A DNA stretch of 64,000 nucleotides from Microbacterium enclense (GCA_038182865.1 CP116226.1:1984001-2048000), one strand, 5' to 3'; shown: positions 33,995 through 43,010, numbered from the stretch's first letter. Numbers and translations are program-made. The notes: a model not told the origin generated them from the sequence alone.

Positions 33995-34011
33995 GTATAC
34001 CTGACGTATGC
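33995..34011. promoter_or_regulatory. GntR-type operator, GTATAC-N5-GTATGC
   Basis: GTATAC (33995-34000), five bases, then GTATGC (34006-34011). It overlaps a -10-like TATACC (33996-34001) and the GntR start codon at 34008, so gntR is probably leaderless and autoregulated. The same arrangement occurs at 36072-36088. Confidence 0.6.
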
Positions 34012-34667
34012 CTTCTGCTGCGCCGCAATCGGGTCGCGATCGTGCTCTCGGCCATCTTCGTGTGTTGTTGACCGACCCCGAGGTGGAGAACGGCTTCATC
34101 AGCGAACAGGAGGTCGCCGATGCGGTGGGTGTCTCGCGCACGCCGGTGCGCGAGGCCCTGTTGATCCTCGCCTCGGAGGGTCTCGTGCACCTCGAGCCGC
34201 GGCGAGGAGCGCGCGTCACGCCGCTCACCCCTCGCGAGACAGCGGAACTGATGGAGATGCGCGGTCTCATCGAGCGCTTCGCGGTGCAGCGGGCGCTCTT
34301 CCAGGACGCCTCCCCGCACGAGGTGCTCGCCGAGATCATGCACCGACAGGATGCCGTCACCGCGGGTCTCGACCGGTTGAGCTTCGATCAGGCGCGGGCC
34401 TGCATCGAACTCGACCGTCAGTTCCACCAGACGCTCGTGGACGCCGCCGGCAATTCGCTGTTGTCGCGCAGTTACGCCGGACTCCGTGAGCGCCAAGTGC
34501 GCGTCGGGATCGCCGCTCTCGGGATCGGCCCCTCGCGCTGGGAGGCCGTCGCTCACGAGCATGGCGCGATCGTCGAGGCCCTGCGGGCGGGGGACCAGGC
34601 GGCCGCCGAGAAGGCCATCGACGACCACCTGTCCATCACCCTGAGAACCATCCTGACGGGGGTCTAG
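34008..34667 (+). CDS. GntR family (FadR-type) transcriptional regulator
   Basis: A 219-residue regulator: winged HTH at about residues 15-75 (ISEQEVADAVGVSRTPVREAL) and a helical FCD effector domain (about 85-210) with metal-ligand-type Asp/His positions in ELDRQFHQTLVDAAGN and the later HEHGAIVEAL. FCD regulators usually bind small organic acids. It lies between the nitrilase and the transporter, both probably under its control through the GTATAC sites. No ribosome-binding site is visible. Confidence 0.92.
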   Translation: MPSAAPQSGRDRALGHLRVLLTDPEVENGFISEQEVADAVGVSRTPVREALLILASEGLVHLEPRRGARVTPLTPRETAELMEMRGLIERFAVQRALFQDASPHEVLAEIMHRQDAVTAGLDRLSFDQARACIELDRQFHQTLVDAAGNSLLSRSYAGLRERQVRVGIAALGIGPSRWEAVAHEHGAIVEALRAGDQAAAEKAIDDHLSITLRTILTGV

Positions 34668-36010
34668 GCGCCGGCCTGCTTCTGGGCCAGCACCTCGAGA
34701 TACTCCTCGTCCTCGGCGTGCTGCGGATTGCGCCCGAGGAGCACTCCGATGACGGTCAGCACCGCCGCCACGGCGAGGTAGATCGCCGGTGCCACCCAGC
34801 TGCCGGTGGCGTCGAGCAGCGCCGTGAAGATCACGGGCGCCAGTGCCCCGCCGAACACACCCGCGATCGTGTACGCCAGCGACGATCCCGTGTACCGCAA
34901 ACGCGGGCTGAACTGCTCCGTGATGAAGGCCGCCTGCGGGCCGTACAGGAACGAGTGGATCGCGAGGCCGATCACCACCCCGAAGACGAAGAGCGGTTGC
35001 GATCCACCGCCCACCATCGCGAAGAACACGAACGGCCACACCGCCGCGGCGACCGCGGCGACGGCGTACAGCAGACGCCGGTTGACCAGGTCGCTCACCC
35101 ATCCTGCGAGAGGGATGAGCCCGAGCTGGAAAGCCGAGCCGACCAGCGTTGCGGTGAGCACCTGCGAGCGGTCCATTCCCAGCTGCGTCAGGCCATAGGT
35201 CAGGGTGAACACGGTGAACATCGCGTAGAGGATGTCGGGGGCGAGTCGGCACAGGATGGCGGCGAGCAGCCCGCGCCCCTCGAGGCGGAAGACGTCTTTG
35301 ATCGGCGCCTGCGGGCGGTCGCCGGATTGTTCGATGGCGCGGAAGATCGGGGTGTCCTCGAGCGCGAGCCGGATCCAGAGGCCGAAGGCCACGAGAACCG
35401 CCGACAGCAGGAAGGCGACGCGCCAGCCCCATGCGAGGAACTGCTCGTCGGAGAGGGTGAGGGTCAGGACCGCGAGAACGCCGTTGGCGAGGAGGTTGCC
35501 CGCCGGGGGGCCGACCTGCGCCGCCGAGGCCCAGAAGCCGCGGCGTCGGGGGGTGCCGAACTCGCTGGAGAGCAGCACGGCGCCGCCCCACTCGCCGCCG
35601 ACGCCGACGCCCTGCGCGAAGCGCAGGAGGACCAGCAGGGCCGCGGCTGCGGGTCCGATGGCGCCGTAGGTCGGCAGGACGCCGATCAGGAATGTGGCCA
35701 CGCCGACGAGAAGCAGGGTGATCACGAGGACCCTCTTGCGCCCGATCTTGTCGCCGAGTCGTCCGAAGACGATTCCGCCCACGGGGCGTGACAGGTAGCC
35801 GACGGCATACGTCGAGAAGGCCAGGAGTGCGCCGGTGAGCGGGTCGCTCTCGGGGAAGAACAGCGCGGGGAACACCACCGCGGCGGCAGCGGAGTAGACC
35901 GCGAAGTCGTACCACTCCAGAGCCGTGCCGGTGAGGCTGGCGGTGTACGCCTTGGCGAGGGAGCGCTTGTGCTCCCGGCCGGCCGGTGCGCCGTGTCGAA
36001 CGTTGGTCAT
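34664..36010 (-). CDS. MFS transporter, metabolite:H+ symporter (MHS) family
   Basis: A 448-residue proton-coupled transporter with twelve predicted hydrophobic segments. The first segment begins TALEWYDFAVYS, typical of the MHS group (shikimate, proline/betaine, citrate-type symporters), and GRLGDKIGRKRVL is the cytoplasmic loop 2-3 signature. The ATG at 36010 is chosen because upstream in-frame ATGs (36064, 36079) lie at or in the GTATAC operator. Its stop is 4 bp inside the convergent GntR stop region. It probably imports the acid or amide handled by the nitrilase and DUF2848 proteins. Confidence 0.9.
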   Translation of the reverse strand: MTNVRHGAPAGREHKRSLAKAYTASLTGTALEWYDFAVYSAAAAVVFPALFFPESDPLTGALLAFSTYAVGYLSRPVGGIVFGRLGDKIGRKRVLVITLLLVGVATFLIGVLPTYGAIGPAAAALLVLLRFAQGVGVGGEWGGAVLLSSEFGTPRRRGFWASAAQVGPPAGNLLANGVLAVLTLTLSDEQFLAWGWRVAFLLSAVLVAFGLWIRLALEDTPIFRAIEQSGDRPQAPIKDVFRLEGRGLLAAILCRLAPDILYAMFTVFTLTYGLTQLGMDRSQVLTATLVGSAFQLGLIPLAGWVSDLVNRRLLYAVAAVAAAVWPFVFFAMVGGGSQPLFVFGVVIGLAIHSFLYGPQAAFITEQFSPRLRYTGSSLAYTIAGVFGGALAPVIFTALLDATGSWVAPAIYLAVAAVLTVIGVLLGRNPQHAEDEEYLEVLAQKQAGA

Positions 36011-36071
36011 GGGGGTCCCATCTGGTGTCGGCGGGTCGGGAGACCGCGTTTCCGTTTGCCTCATACTTGCT

Positions 36072-36088
36072 GTATACAAGGCGTATAC
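36072..36088. promoter_or_regulatory. GntR-type operator, GTATAC-N5-GTATAC
   Basis: GTATAC at 36072-36077 and 36083-36088 with 5 bp between (11-bp period, one helical turn). It lies in the divergent gap between the MFS transporter and DUF2848 genes and matches the site at 33995 in sequence and spacing. Confidence 0.65.
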
Positions 36089-36138
36089 GCAACCGGGTCG
36101 GCGAGATTTTCCCGATCCGTAACAAGGGAAGAGGCGAC

Positions 36139-36828
36139 GTGACCGCTCTGGAGTTCGAGATCATCGGCGAGGACACCCTCGTGACCGTCGACGTGCAGCA
36201 CCTCTACAACGCCGGATACGCCGGGCGCGACCAGGCGGCCGTGCGTCACCACATCGACGAGCTCGCCGAGCTCGGGGTGCCGGCGCCCGCCACGACGCCG
36301 TCGCTGTACCCGGTGTCGTCCTACCTCGCCCGTCAGAGCGACGGCGTCGAGGCGCAACACGAACGCACCTCGGGCGAAGCGGAGTGGGGCATCGTCGTTG
36401 CCGGTCCGTCCGTCGACGACGTCCTGCTGACCGTGGCATGCGACCACACCGACCGCGCCCTCGAGGTGCACGGAGTCGCCTGGAGCAAGAACGCGGGCCC
36501 GGACATGCTGGGACGGCGCGCCTGGAGGCTGTCGTCGCTGGGTGAGCGCGTCGATGACCTGCGCCTGCGCGCCTGGGTCGGCGCCGATCGGACCCTGATC
36601 CAGGATGGCCGCGCGGGAGACCTGCTGTCGCCGAACTACTGGCTCGACGTGCTCGCGGAGCGGGGCGAGCGCGAGGCGGGCGTCGTCCTCATCTCGGGCA
36701 CGATTCCGATGATCGCCGGTGTCGACCAGTTCTCCGACCGCTGGGAGGTCGAACTGCTCGACGAGGCGACGGGCGAGGCCGCGGTGGTTCGCTACGACGT
36801 CGCGCGCATGCCCGCGCCCATCGGCTGA
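36139..36828 (+). CDS. DUF2848 family protein
   Basis: A 229-residue protein that I assign to DUF2848 from its overall pattern: an N-terminal ALEFEIIGED strand region, YNAGYAGRD near residue 24, and the late AGDLLSPNYWLD and VVLISGTIPMIAGVDQF segments. Its fold is probably related to fumarylacetoacetate-hydrolase-like proteins, but no experimental function is known to me. The GTG at 36139 follows GGGAAGAGG. It is divergent from the MHS transporter and shares its GTATAC operator, so it likely acts on the same metabolite. Confidence 0.75.
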   Translation: MTALEFEIIGEDTLVTVDVQHLYNAGYAGRDQAAVRHHIDELAELGVPAPATTPSLYPVSSYLARQSDGVEAQHERTSGEAEWGIVVAGPSVDDVLLTVACDHTDRALEVHGVAWSKNAGPDMLGRRAWRLSSLGERVDDLRLRAWVGADRTLIQDGRAGDLLSPNYWLDVLAERGEREAGVVLISGTIPMIAGVDQFSDRWEVELLDEATGEAAVVRYDVARMPAPIG

Positions 36829-36890
36829 GCGCGGGAACGGGGCCCGGGCGTGATGCCCGAGCCCCGCTCGCTCATGCGATTCGGTTCGGT

Positions 36891-39800
36891 TCAGGGAACC
36901 GGCGTGAGCACCACCTGATCGACGAACGCCGTCGCGTCTCCCGAAGCCGCCGAGCCGCGGAAGGTGATCTGGCGATCCCCCGCGGGCACGGTGAACGTGG
37001 GGGAGGTGTGCGCGGTGAACGTCGCCGTCGGAGGAGCGAAGCTGTCGACCACCACTCCGTCCACGAGCACCTGGATCGTCTGCACCGCGCTGTACCCGGG
37101 GCGACGCGACGCCTGGTAGCTGAGCGTGTAGTCGCCCGCGGCCATGTCGAGCGTCTGCGCGAACGAGCCGTGCTGGCCGTCGCGCGACTGCAGTAGGGCG
37201 GTCTGCGTCCCCTCCGGTGCGGTGGGGGCGCCGAAGGCGCTGCCGTTGTGCTGGATGCCGCTGCGCCCGACGAACGACCATCCCTCGGTGAAGGGAGCGG
37301 ACTTGACGCCCGTCGTGGCGGGAGCCTCGAATCCCGTGTTCTGCAGCTGCGCCGGCTCCGGCGCGACAGGGGCCTCGATGCGTACGGCGTCCAGGAACGC
37401 GGTGCGGTCTCCCGACGGTGCCGTGGCACGGAACGTCAGCGTGTGCCGGCCGCCGTCGGAGGTGAAGGCGGGAGTCCGCTTGGTCTCGTACGAGCTCGTC
37501 GAGCCGACCGTGAACGAGCCGATCACGGTGTCGTCGTAGAGCACGTCGAAACTCTGCGCGGGGTAGCCCGACCGGCCGGAGAGGGCGAAGACGACCTGGT
37601 ACTCCCCGGCCGGGAACGCCGCCTCCTGCGAGATGGTGCCCTGGACCCCGGCATCCGTCTTCAGATAGCCGACCTGCTGGCCCTCGGACGGGGTGGGGGG
37701 GCCGAGGGGGCCCTGGCCGTTCTGGATGCCGGAGCGGCTGTTGAAGGTCCACCCGTTCGTGAAGGGTCCGGTCTTGGACTTCGTGCCCGCGGGCTTCTCG
37801 AAGCCCGCGTTCGTGAGGGTCACCAGCGGGTACGAGGACGGCAGCTCGGGGCTGACGTAGCAGCGTTGCGTGCCGTTCGGGTTCGGGTCGCCGAGCGTCG
37901 CGGTGTCGCACGAGACAGGTCCTGTCTTCGCCTGATAGGTGAACAGTCCATCGCCGCCGAAGGCGACGCTCTGCTGACCGGAGAAGAAGCACGTTCCGCC
38001 CTCGTTCGCGCAGAGGGTGTACCCGTCCGGACCCTGGGAGACCCCGCCGACCTTGAACAGCCGGCTGGTGATGCCCGAGGCCTGCTTACCGGTGGCGAAG
38101 GCCGCGGCGCGGTACAGCTTCGTCGAACTCTCCGAGAGGATGAGCGGTCGCTCGTACAGCGTCGAGCTCGCCGTGGGGGCCGAGCCATCGGTGGTGTAGC
38201 GGATCTGCGCTCCCGCGGTCGGCGTCGACAGGGTCAGCACCTCGGACCCGGCGTACACACCGCTGTCGAGGTCGAACTGCACGGGGTCGACACGGCTCGA
38301 CGTGAGTTGCGGGGTCACCGTGACCCGCGCGACGGCCGACGACGACGGGTCGGCCGTACTGGTCGCTCGCACCGCGATCGGCCGTTCGGAGTCGACGACG
38401 GGCGGGGTGAAGACACCGGTGCTGGAGATCGAGCCGTTGCCCGTACCGTCGACCGACCAGGTCACGCCGGGCGCACCGTCGAGCACGTCGGCGGTCAGCT
38501 GCAGCGTCGAGCCTGACGCGACCGACGGGTCCACGTCGCCCAGACGCACCTGCGTCGCGGGGGCTGCGGTCGTGTAGATAGCGAAGGAGTAGCCGGCTTC
38601 GAGGTCGTCGGAGAAGCTCGTGCCCGCCGGAACCGTGGCCGAGACGGTCGGCAGCAGCGCGTTCTCGTCGGGCACCACGTCGTTGTCGTACACGACGCGG
38701 TGGAAGTCCTTGTTCACCGCCGTGCCGCCGAAGTCGACCGTGAGGTCGGTCGGAGCGGTTCCCTTGGACTCAACCAGCACGGTGTATTCGCCCGCGGCGT
38801 CTCGGAAGGCGGCCGTGCGCACATCCGCGGTCGACGATGTCGACTGCAGCACCTGGCTGTGCGCGGGGATGTAGCGGTTGAGGAGCCCCGCAGACGAGAA
38901 CGTCTTGCGCGGCTCGAGGCCGAGGGGGAGGGCGTCCCACATGTTGTAGGTGCCGTTGGTGTCGCCGTCGGGGTCGACGGTCCACGTGCCGTTCAGCTGC
39001 CACACCAGCAACGAGTGCAGGCCGAGGTTCGCGCCCGCGATCACGTAGTTGGCGTAGCCCGAGTCCCACCCGCTGGCGTTGTCGTCGGACCAGCCGAACT
39101 CCGACATGTTCACCGGCTTGCCGCCCGCGACGCTCTTGCGGGCGTTGATGCTGGCGGGCACCGAGCCGTACGAGTCGCCGTAGGTGTGGAAGCTGTACTG
39201 GTCGAACGCGTCGCCGCCGTTCTGGGCCATGTAGCTGGTCCAGGCGGGCGCGCCGGTCTCTTCCGGGCCCCAGATCTCGACCTCGTCGCGCAGGCCGTCG
39301 GCCACCAGGCGCTGATGGATGGCCTGAGCCATCTGCACGTATGCGGCCTGCTGGTCGCCGGGAGCCTCGAAGTCCCAACTGCCATTGGGCTCGTTGTAGT
39401 ACGTGAGGTACTTGACGTTGTCGTAGCCGCGGACGTTCTTCAGCTGGTCGATGAGGGCGGAGGCGGATGCCGCGTACGCGGCGTTGTCGTTGGGCGCGCT
39501 CGTCCACGGGTCGACGCCCGGGATCGGGAACCAGTCGTGGACGGTCGAGCCGACCTTCCACCCGAAGTTGAGCTCGATGTCGGTGCCCGCCGCTTTGAAG
39601 GCGTCGAGATAGCGGTAGAACGCCTTCATCCGGTCGCTGTCCCACGTGTAGACGCCCTTCTCCGGCTCCATCCAGTCGATCTGGAACCAGACGCGGGCGA
39701 CCTTGGGGCGGATGGTGGCGATGCGTTCGGCATCGATCGCCCAGTCCGCGTCGCTGTACCCGAAGCCGCGCGAGCGCTCCATGAGAGCGGAGGGGATGAC

Positions 39801-39974
39801 GTTCACCCCGATGCCGAGGAAGTCGTCCTGCACCACGGTGCCGGTGTCGATCGAGACGGTCGCGGTGGTGTCGGCGGCGGCGGATGACACGCTGCCTGCG
39901 ACGGCGAGCGAGGCGATCACCGCGCCGGTGGTCGTCAGCGCCGTCCAGCGGCGCAAGGGGCGGGGGGCTCTCAT
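36891..39974 (-). CDS. Secreted multidomain glycoside hydrolase (clan GH-A)
   Basis: 1027 residues. A signal peptide (about 1-34) precedes a clan-A TIM barrel (about 45-370) with the acid/base Glu195 in YYNEPNG and nucleophile Glu292 in MSEFGW, resembling GH39/GH5-type enzymes. Then follow a beta-sandwich (about 375-475), a Big-like Ig domain (about 480-560), a chitobiase/hexosaminidase C-terminal-like domain (about 565-650), a Cys-containing module (about 655-715), and two tandem copies of a roughly 150-residue beta-sandwich (about 730-875 and 880-1027) that look carbohydrate-binding. It hydrolyses an extracellular polysaccharide of unknown type. No terminal wall anchor. Confidence 0.85.
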   Translation of the reverse strand: MRAPRPLRRWTALTTTGAVIASLAVAGSVSSAAADTTATVSIDTGTVVQDDFLGIGVNVIPSALMERSRGFGYSDADWAIDAERIATIRPKVARVWFQIDWMEPEKGVYTWDSDRMKAFYRYLDAFKAAGTDIELNFGWKVGSTVHDWFPIPGVDPWTSAPNDNAAYAASASALIDQLKNVRGYDNVKYLTYYNEPNGSWDFEAPGDQQAAYVQMAQAIHQRLVADGLRDEVEIWGPEETGAPAWTSYMAQNGGDAFDQYSFHTYGDSYGSVPASINARKSVAGGKPVNMSEFGWSDDNASGWDSGYANYVIAGANLGLHSLLVWQLNGTWTVDPDGDTNGTYNMWDALPLGLEPRKTFSSAGLLNRYIPAHSQVLQSTSSTADVRTAAFRDAAGEYTVLVESKGTAPTDLTVDFGGTAVNKDFHRVVYDNDVVPDENALLPTVSATVPAGTSFSDDLEAGYSFAIYTTAAPATQVRLGDVDPSVASGSTLQLTADVLDGAPGVTWSVDGTGNGSISSTGVFTPPVVDSERPIAVRATSTADPSSSAVARVTVTPQLTSSRVDPVQFDLDSGVYAGSEVLTLSTPTAGAQIRYTTDGSAPTASSTLYERPLILSESSTKLYRAAAFATGKQASGITSRLFKVGGVSQGPDGYTLCANEGGTCFFSGQQSVAFGGDGLFTYQAKTGPVSCDTATLGDPNPNGTQRCYVSPELPSSYPLVTLTNAGFEKPAGTKSKTGPFTNGWTFNSRSGIQNGQGPLGPPTPSEGQQVGYLKTDAGVQGTISQEAAFPAGEYQVVFALSGRSGYPAQSFDVLYDDTVIGSFTVGSTSSYETKRTPAFTSDGGRHTLTFRATAPSGDRTAFLDAVRIEAPVAPEPAQLQNTGFEAPATTGVKSAPFTEGWSFVGRSGIQHNGSAFGAPTAPEGTQTALLQSRDGQHGSFAQTLDMAAGDYTLSYQASRRPGYSAVQTIQVLVDGVVVDSFAPPTATFTAHTSPTFTVPAGDRQITFRGSAASGDATAFVDQVVLTPVP

Positions 39975-40278
39975 GGGACTCCGTCGTCTCGTGGGGTGTG
40001 GACCGCGAAATGTAGTTCAACTACCTTGAGGGTGTACGACAGAGGGTAAAACGCGCCGAATGATGCGCACAAGGGGGCTGGGAAAGGTAGCGAAGGTAGT
40101 CGAGCTACCGGATCGCTCGTGCGCGGTGCGAAGTCGTGCGGCGCGGGCGCCAAGCGTGATGCGGAAGGGAGGAGATCCGGCGAGGGGAGGACGATCTCGG
40201 CGCGAGGGTCCTCCGGTCGCTGATTCTCCTCCGCTCGGCACGCCGCTGCGTCGCCCGGAAGGCGCGCCGCGCCGCAGA
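39975..40278. promoter_or_regulatory. 304-bp gap with two GTAGT-type palindromes
   Basis: No gene is visible. GTAGTTCAACTAC (40012-40024) and GGTAGTCGAGCTACC (40095-40109) are near-palindromes sharing GTAGT...CTACC; the first lies 38 bp upstream of the glycoside hydrolase start, the second 121 bp upstream. They are candidate operators for that gene. The rest of the gap, nearer 40278, is GC-rich and holds nothing I recognise. Confidence 0.5.
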
Positions 40279-41496
40279 TCAGGAGGCGACGAGGCGCAGG
40301 GCTCCGGATGCCGTGGTCTCGAGGCGCACGGCATCCAGTCCGTCGATCACGAGGTCGGCGGCCACGAGGTCTTCTTCGGCTGTCGTGCCGGTCAGGGCGA
40401 GCACGGTGCACCCGGCGGCGCGGGCCGCGGCGATGCCGGCGGGGGCGTCTTCGACGACGAGGCAGCGTCGCGGATCGACGCCCAGGCGCGTGGCGGCCGT
40501 GAGGAACGGTTCGGGGTGGGGTTTGCCGTGGACGACGTCGTCCACGGTGACGAAGACCTCCGGTGCGTCGAAGCCTGCGGCGGCCAGCCGCGCGCTCGCG
40601 ATCGGCACCGAGCCCGAGGTCACGATCGCGCGACGCGCGGCCGGCACGGAGGCGAAGAAGGGGGCGGCGCCGCGGATGGGCGCGAGGCCCGTGGCATCCG
40701 TCACCTCGAGGTCGGTGACGTGGGCGATCGCCTCGGCGTGGCGCTCGTGCGGGAGCAGGATGCCGACGAGGGTGCGCGCGGGCTGTCCGTGATTGGCGTG
40801 CAGGGCTTCCATCGGCACGTCGAAGTGTTCGGCGAAGCGCCGCCACGACCGCACGACCGACGCCGTCGAGTCCACGAGCGTGCCGTCGAGGTCGAACAGC
40901 ACGGCATCGAACTCGCGTGCGAAGATCGCCGCGTCGGTCGGGATGGGGCGGCGGAGCCCGAGTGCGGGGAGGACGCGGGCGAGCTGCTGGGCGGTCGACA
41001 GCTCGGCGTCGACGGTCATCACCTCGATCGCAGGGGTGACGCGGGCCGTCTCGGGGCGGTGTGCATCGCGCGCGGCCCCGCGTGACGAGCGCCGCGATGC
41101 CAGCACGGCGGGGTCGCCGTCGACGTGGACGACGTACGGTTCGGCGGGGGCCAGGGCGCGGCGCAGATCCTCCCACTCGACGCCGCCCGTGAGCTCGGCG
41201 GTGAAGGGGGCGACGACGACGACCCGACCGGCGGTGGACAGGGCATCGGCCGCGGTGGCGCGCAGCGCCGCGTAGCGTCCGGCACGGATCGCGGGGGCGT
41301 GCGGCGAGGTGAGCCAGTGTCCGCCGACGGCGCTTTCGGGGAGGACGTCGAGGAGGGGGGTCGTGACGCTGTCGAGATCGACGAGCGGGGCGCGCAGGGT
41401 CTCGGCAATGGCGCGTCCCAGGGTGCTCTTGCCGCTTCCCGCGGTGCCGGCGACGACGACGGCGAGCGAATCGGGTATTTGACACGACGACGGCAT
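40279..41496 (-). CDS. P-loop kinase-like domain fused to HAD phosphatase
   Basis: 405 residues in two domains. Residues 1-175 are a P-loop NTPase of the gluconate/shikimate-kinase type (Walker A GTAGSGKST, 17-25). Residues 195-400 are a HAD-IA phosphatase with DLDGT (Asp202/Asp204), the VTSGSVP Ser/Thr motif and VVEDAPAGIAAA as motif IV, close to 2-deoxyglucose-6-phosphate phosphatase and beta-phosphoglucomutase relatives. Both activities could act on one sugar phosphate. ATG 41496 is chosen over the longer frame. It is divergent from the FGGY kinase at 41580 and shares its operator region. Confidence 0.82.
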   Translation of the reverse strand: MPSSCQIPDSLAVVVAGTAGSGKSTLGRAIAETLRAPLVDLDSVTTPLLDVLPESAVGGHWLTSPHAPAIRAGRYAALRATAADALSTAGRVVVVAPFTAELTGGVEWEDLRRALAPAEPYVVHVDGDPAVLASRRSSRGAARDAHRPETARVTPAIEVMTVDAELSTAQQLARVLPALGLRRPIPTDAAIFAREFDAVLFDLDGTLVDSTASVVRSWRRFAEHFDVPMEALHANHGQPARTLVGILLPHERHAEAIAHVTDLEVTDATGLAPIRGAAPFFASVPAARRAIVTSGSVPIASARLAAAGFDAPEVFVTVDDVVHGKPHPEPFLTAATRLGVDPRRCLVVEDAPAGIAAARAAGCTVLALTGTTAEEDLVAADLVIDGLDAVRLETTASGALRLVAS

Positions 41497-41518
41497 ACCC
41501 CCACCATAGACGTAGCAA

Positions 41519-41530
41519 GTCACCGGTGTC
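41519..41530. promoter_or_regulatory. LacI-type operator, GTCACCGGTGTC
   Basis: Eleven of twelve positions match the perfect palindrome GACACCGGTGTC found at 55871. It lies in the divergent gap between the P-loop/HAD and FGGY genes. Confidence 0.55.
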
Positions 41531-41579
41531 ATGCTTGAAATTCCGGGACTCGAAGAAGTTCCGGAAAGGACGGCCGCTC

Positions 41580-42950
41580 ATGCGAGACACCGGTGACATG
41601 ATCTCGGGGTCAGCGCGCCTGCACGGCGGCATCGACCTGGGCAGCACCGCGATCAAGATGCTCGTCATCGACGACGACGGTGCCGAGGTCGCCGGCGCCC
41701 AGGTGCCCACGCCGTGGCGCGTCGGACAGGGTGGGACGACCGACATCGACGCCGCGGACCTGCTCGCGGCTGTGCGCGCGCTCGTGGACCTCGTGGATGC
41801 CGAGCTGCTCGCTGTGACATCGGAGCCGCTGGCCTCGCTCGCGGTCGCCGGCATGGGGGAGACCGGCATCCTGATCGACGTCGACGGTGAGGCTGTCGGA
41901 CCGGGCTTCGCGTGGTTCGATCCTCGTGGTCTCGACCAGATCGACGCGTTCCCCGCCGCCGTGCGCGACGAGTTCGCCGGACGCACGGGGCTCCCGCTCG
42001 GCGCGCAGGTGAGCGTCGCCAAGCTCGCGTGGCTGCGCGATCAGGGCGTCGAGCTGACGGGTCTCCGCTGGCTCGACCTCCCCGAATTCGTCGTCGCGGC
42101 GCTCGGAGGAGACGTCGCCCTCGAGCTCTCCCTCGCGTCGCGCACCGGGCTCATCGACCAGGACTCCGGCGCGGCGTGGCCCGCGATGCTCGACGCGCTC
42201 GGCGTCTCCGCTGCCCTGCTTCCTCCGCTGCGCGGGGGAGGAACGCCGTGGGGCGTGGCATCCGGGGCGTTCGGCCCACGCGTGGACGGGGCGGCCCTGA
42301 CGGTCGCCGGTCACGACCATCTCGTCGCCGCCCAGGCCAACGGGACCCTGGATGCCGACGGCTACCACGTCTCCCTCGGCACCGCCGAAGTGCTGCTGCG
42401 CGTGCTGGACGCTCCCCTCGGATACGACGCCCGTCAGCGCCTCGCCGACGCCCTCATCAACGAGGTGCGCCACGTCGTTCCCGGCAAGCACGTTCTCGTC
42501 GCCGGGGTCAAGACGGGGCTGCTGTTGCGTCGGGTGCTGCACGCGGCCGGCATCAGCGACCGCGCGGGCCGCGACGCGCTGGACGAGGCGGTGATGGCGC
42601 TGCCTCTCGACGGCGAATTGCCACCCGGTGCGATCGAGGTGAGGGGCGCCCGCAACGACGACGGCGTCTTCCGCCTGACCCTGCACACTGAAGCCTCACC
42701 GGCCGAGATCTTCGGCGCGGCCCTTCGCCACAGCAACGACGAGATCGCCCGGCTCATCGCGGCCATGGACCGCGAGGTGGCACCGGCGACCCACTCCACG
42801 CTCACCGGCGGCTGGGCCGGAATGGCCTCCGTCCGCCGCGCGCGCGCCCACGCGCTGCCCGACCTCATCCTGTCCGCCCGCGAGCAGGACGTCGCGTACG
42901 GAGCCGCCGACGTGGCGCGTCGCCTCGTCTCGGCATCCGTCCCCTCCTGA
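41580..42950 (+). CDS. FGGY family carbohydrate kinase (copy 2)
   Basis: A 456-residue sugar kinase with GGIDLGSTAIK near residue 16, FAWFDPRG near 107 and the C-terminal TGGWAGMASVRRAR segment. It is a diverged paralog of the kinase at 23562, sharing several motifs but clearly not a recent copy. The ATG at 41580 has GAAAGGA nine bases upstream; the listed upstream starts overlap the operator. The second operator (41586-41597) lies inside the first codons. It heads a kinase-aldolase-LacI cluster. Substrate unknown; the following aldolase suggests a ketose. Confidence 0.88.
   Translation: MRDTGDMISGSARLHGGIDLGSTAIKMLVIDDDGAEVAGAQVPTPWRVGQGGTTDIDAADLLAAVRALVDLVDAELLAVTSEPLASLAVAGMGETGILIDVDGEAVGPGFAWFDPRGLDQIDAFPAAVRDEFAGRTGLPLGAQVSVAKLAWLRDQGVELTGLRWLDLPEFVVAALGGDVALELSLASRTGLIDQDSGAAWPAMLDALGVSAALLPPLRGGGTPWGVASGAFGPRVDGAALTVAGHDHLVAAQANGTLDADGYHVSLGTAEVLLRVLDAPLGYDARQRLADALINEVRHVVPGKHVLVAGVKTGLLLRRVLHAAGISDRAGRDALDEAVMALPLDGELPPGAIEVRGARNDDGVFRLTLHTEASPAEIFGAALRHSNDEIARLIAAMDREVAPATHSTLTGGWAGMASVRRARAHALPDLILSAREQDVAYGAADVARRLVSASVPS
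41586..41597. promoter_or_regulatory. LacI-type operator, GACACCGGTGAC, inside gene start
   Basis: The exact reverse complement of the site at 41519, 67 bp away, lying within codons 3-6 of the FGGY kinase. The pair could allow looping over the promoter. Confidence 0.5.
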
Positions 42951-43010
42951 CCCGCCCGCTCCCACCGACTCCCGCGCCGCCGCGCGAGCAGACCCCAGAG
43001 AAGAGAGATC

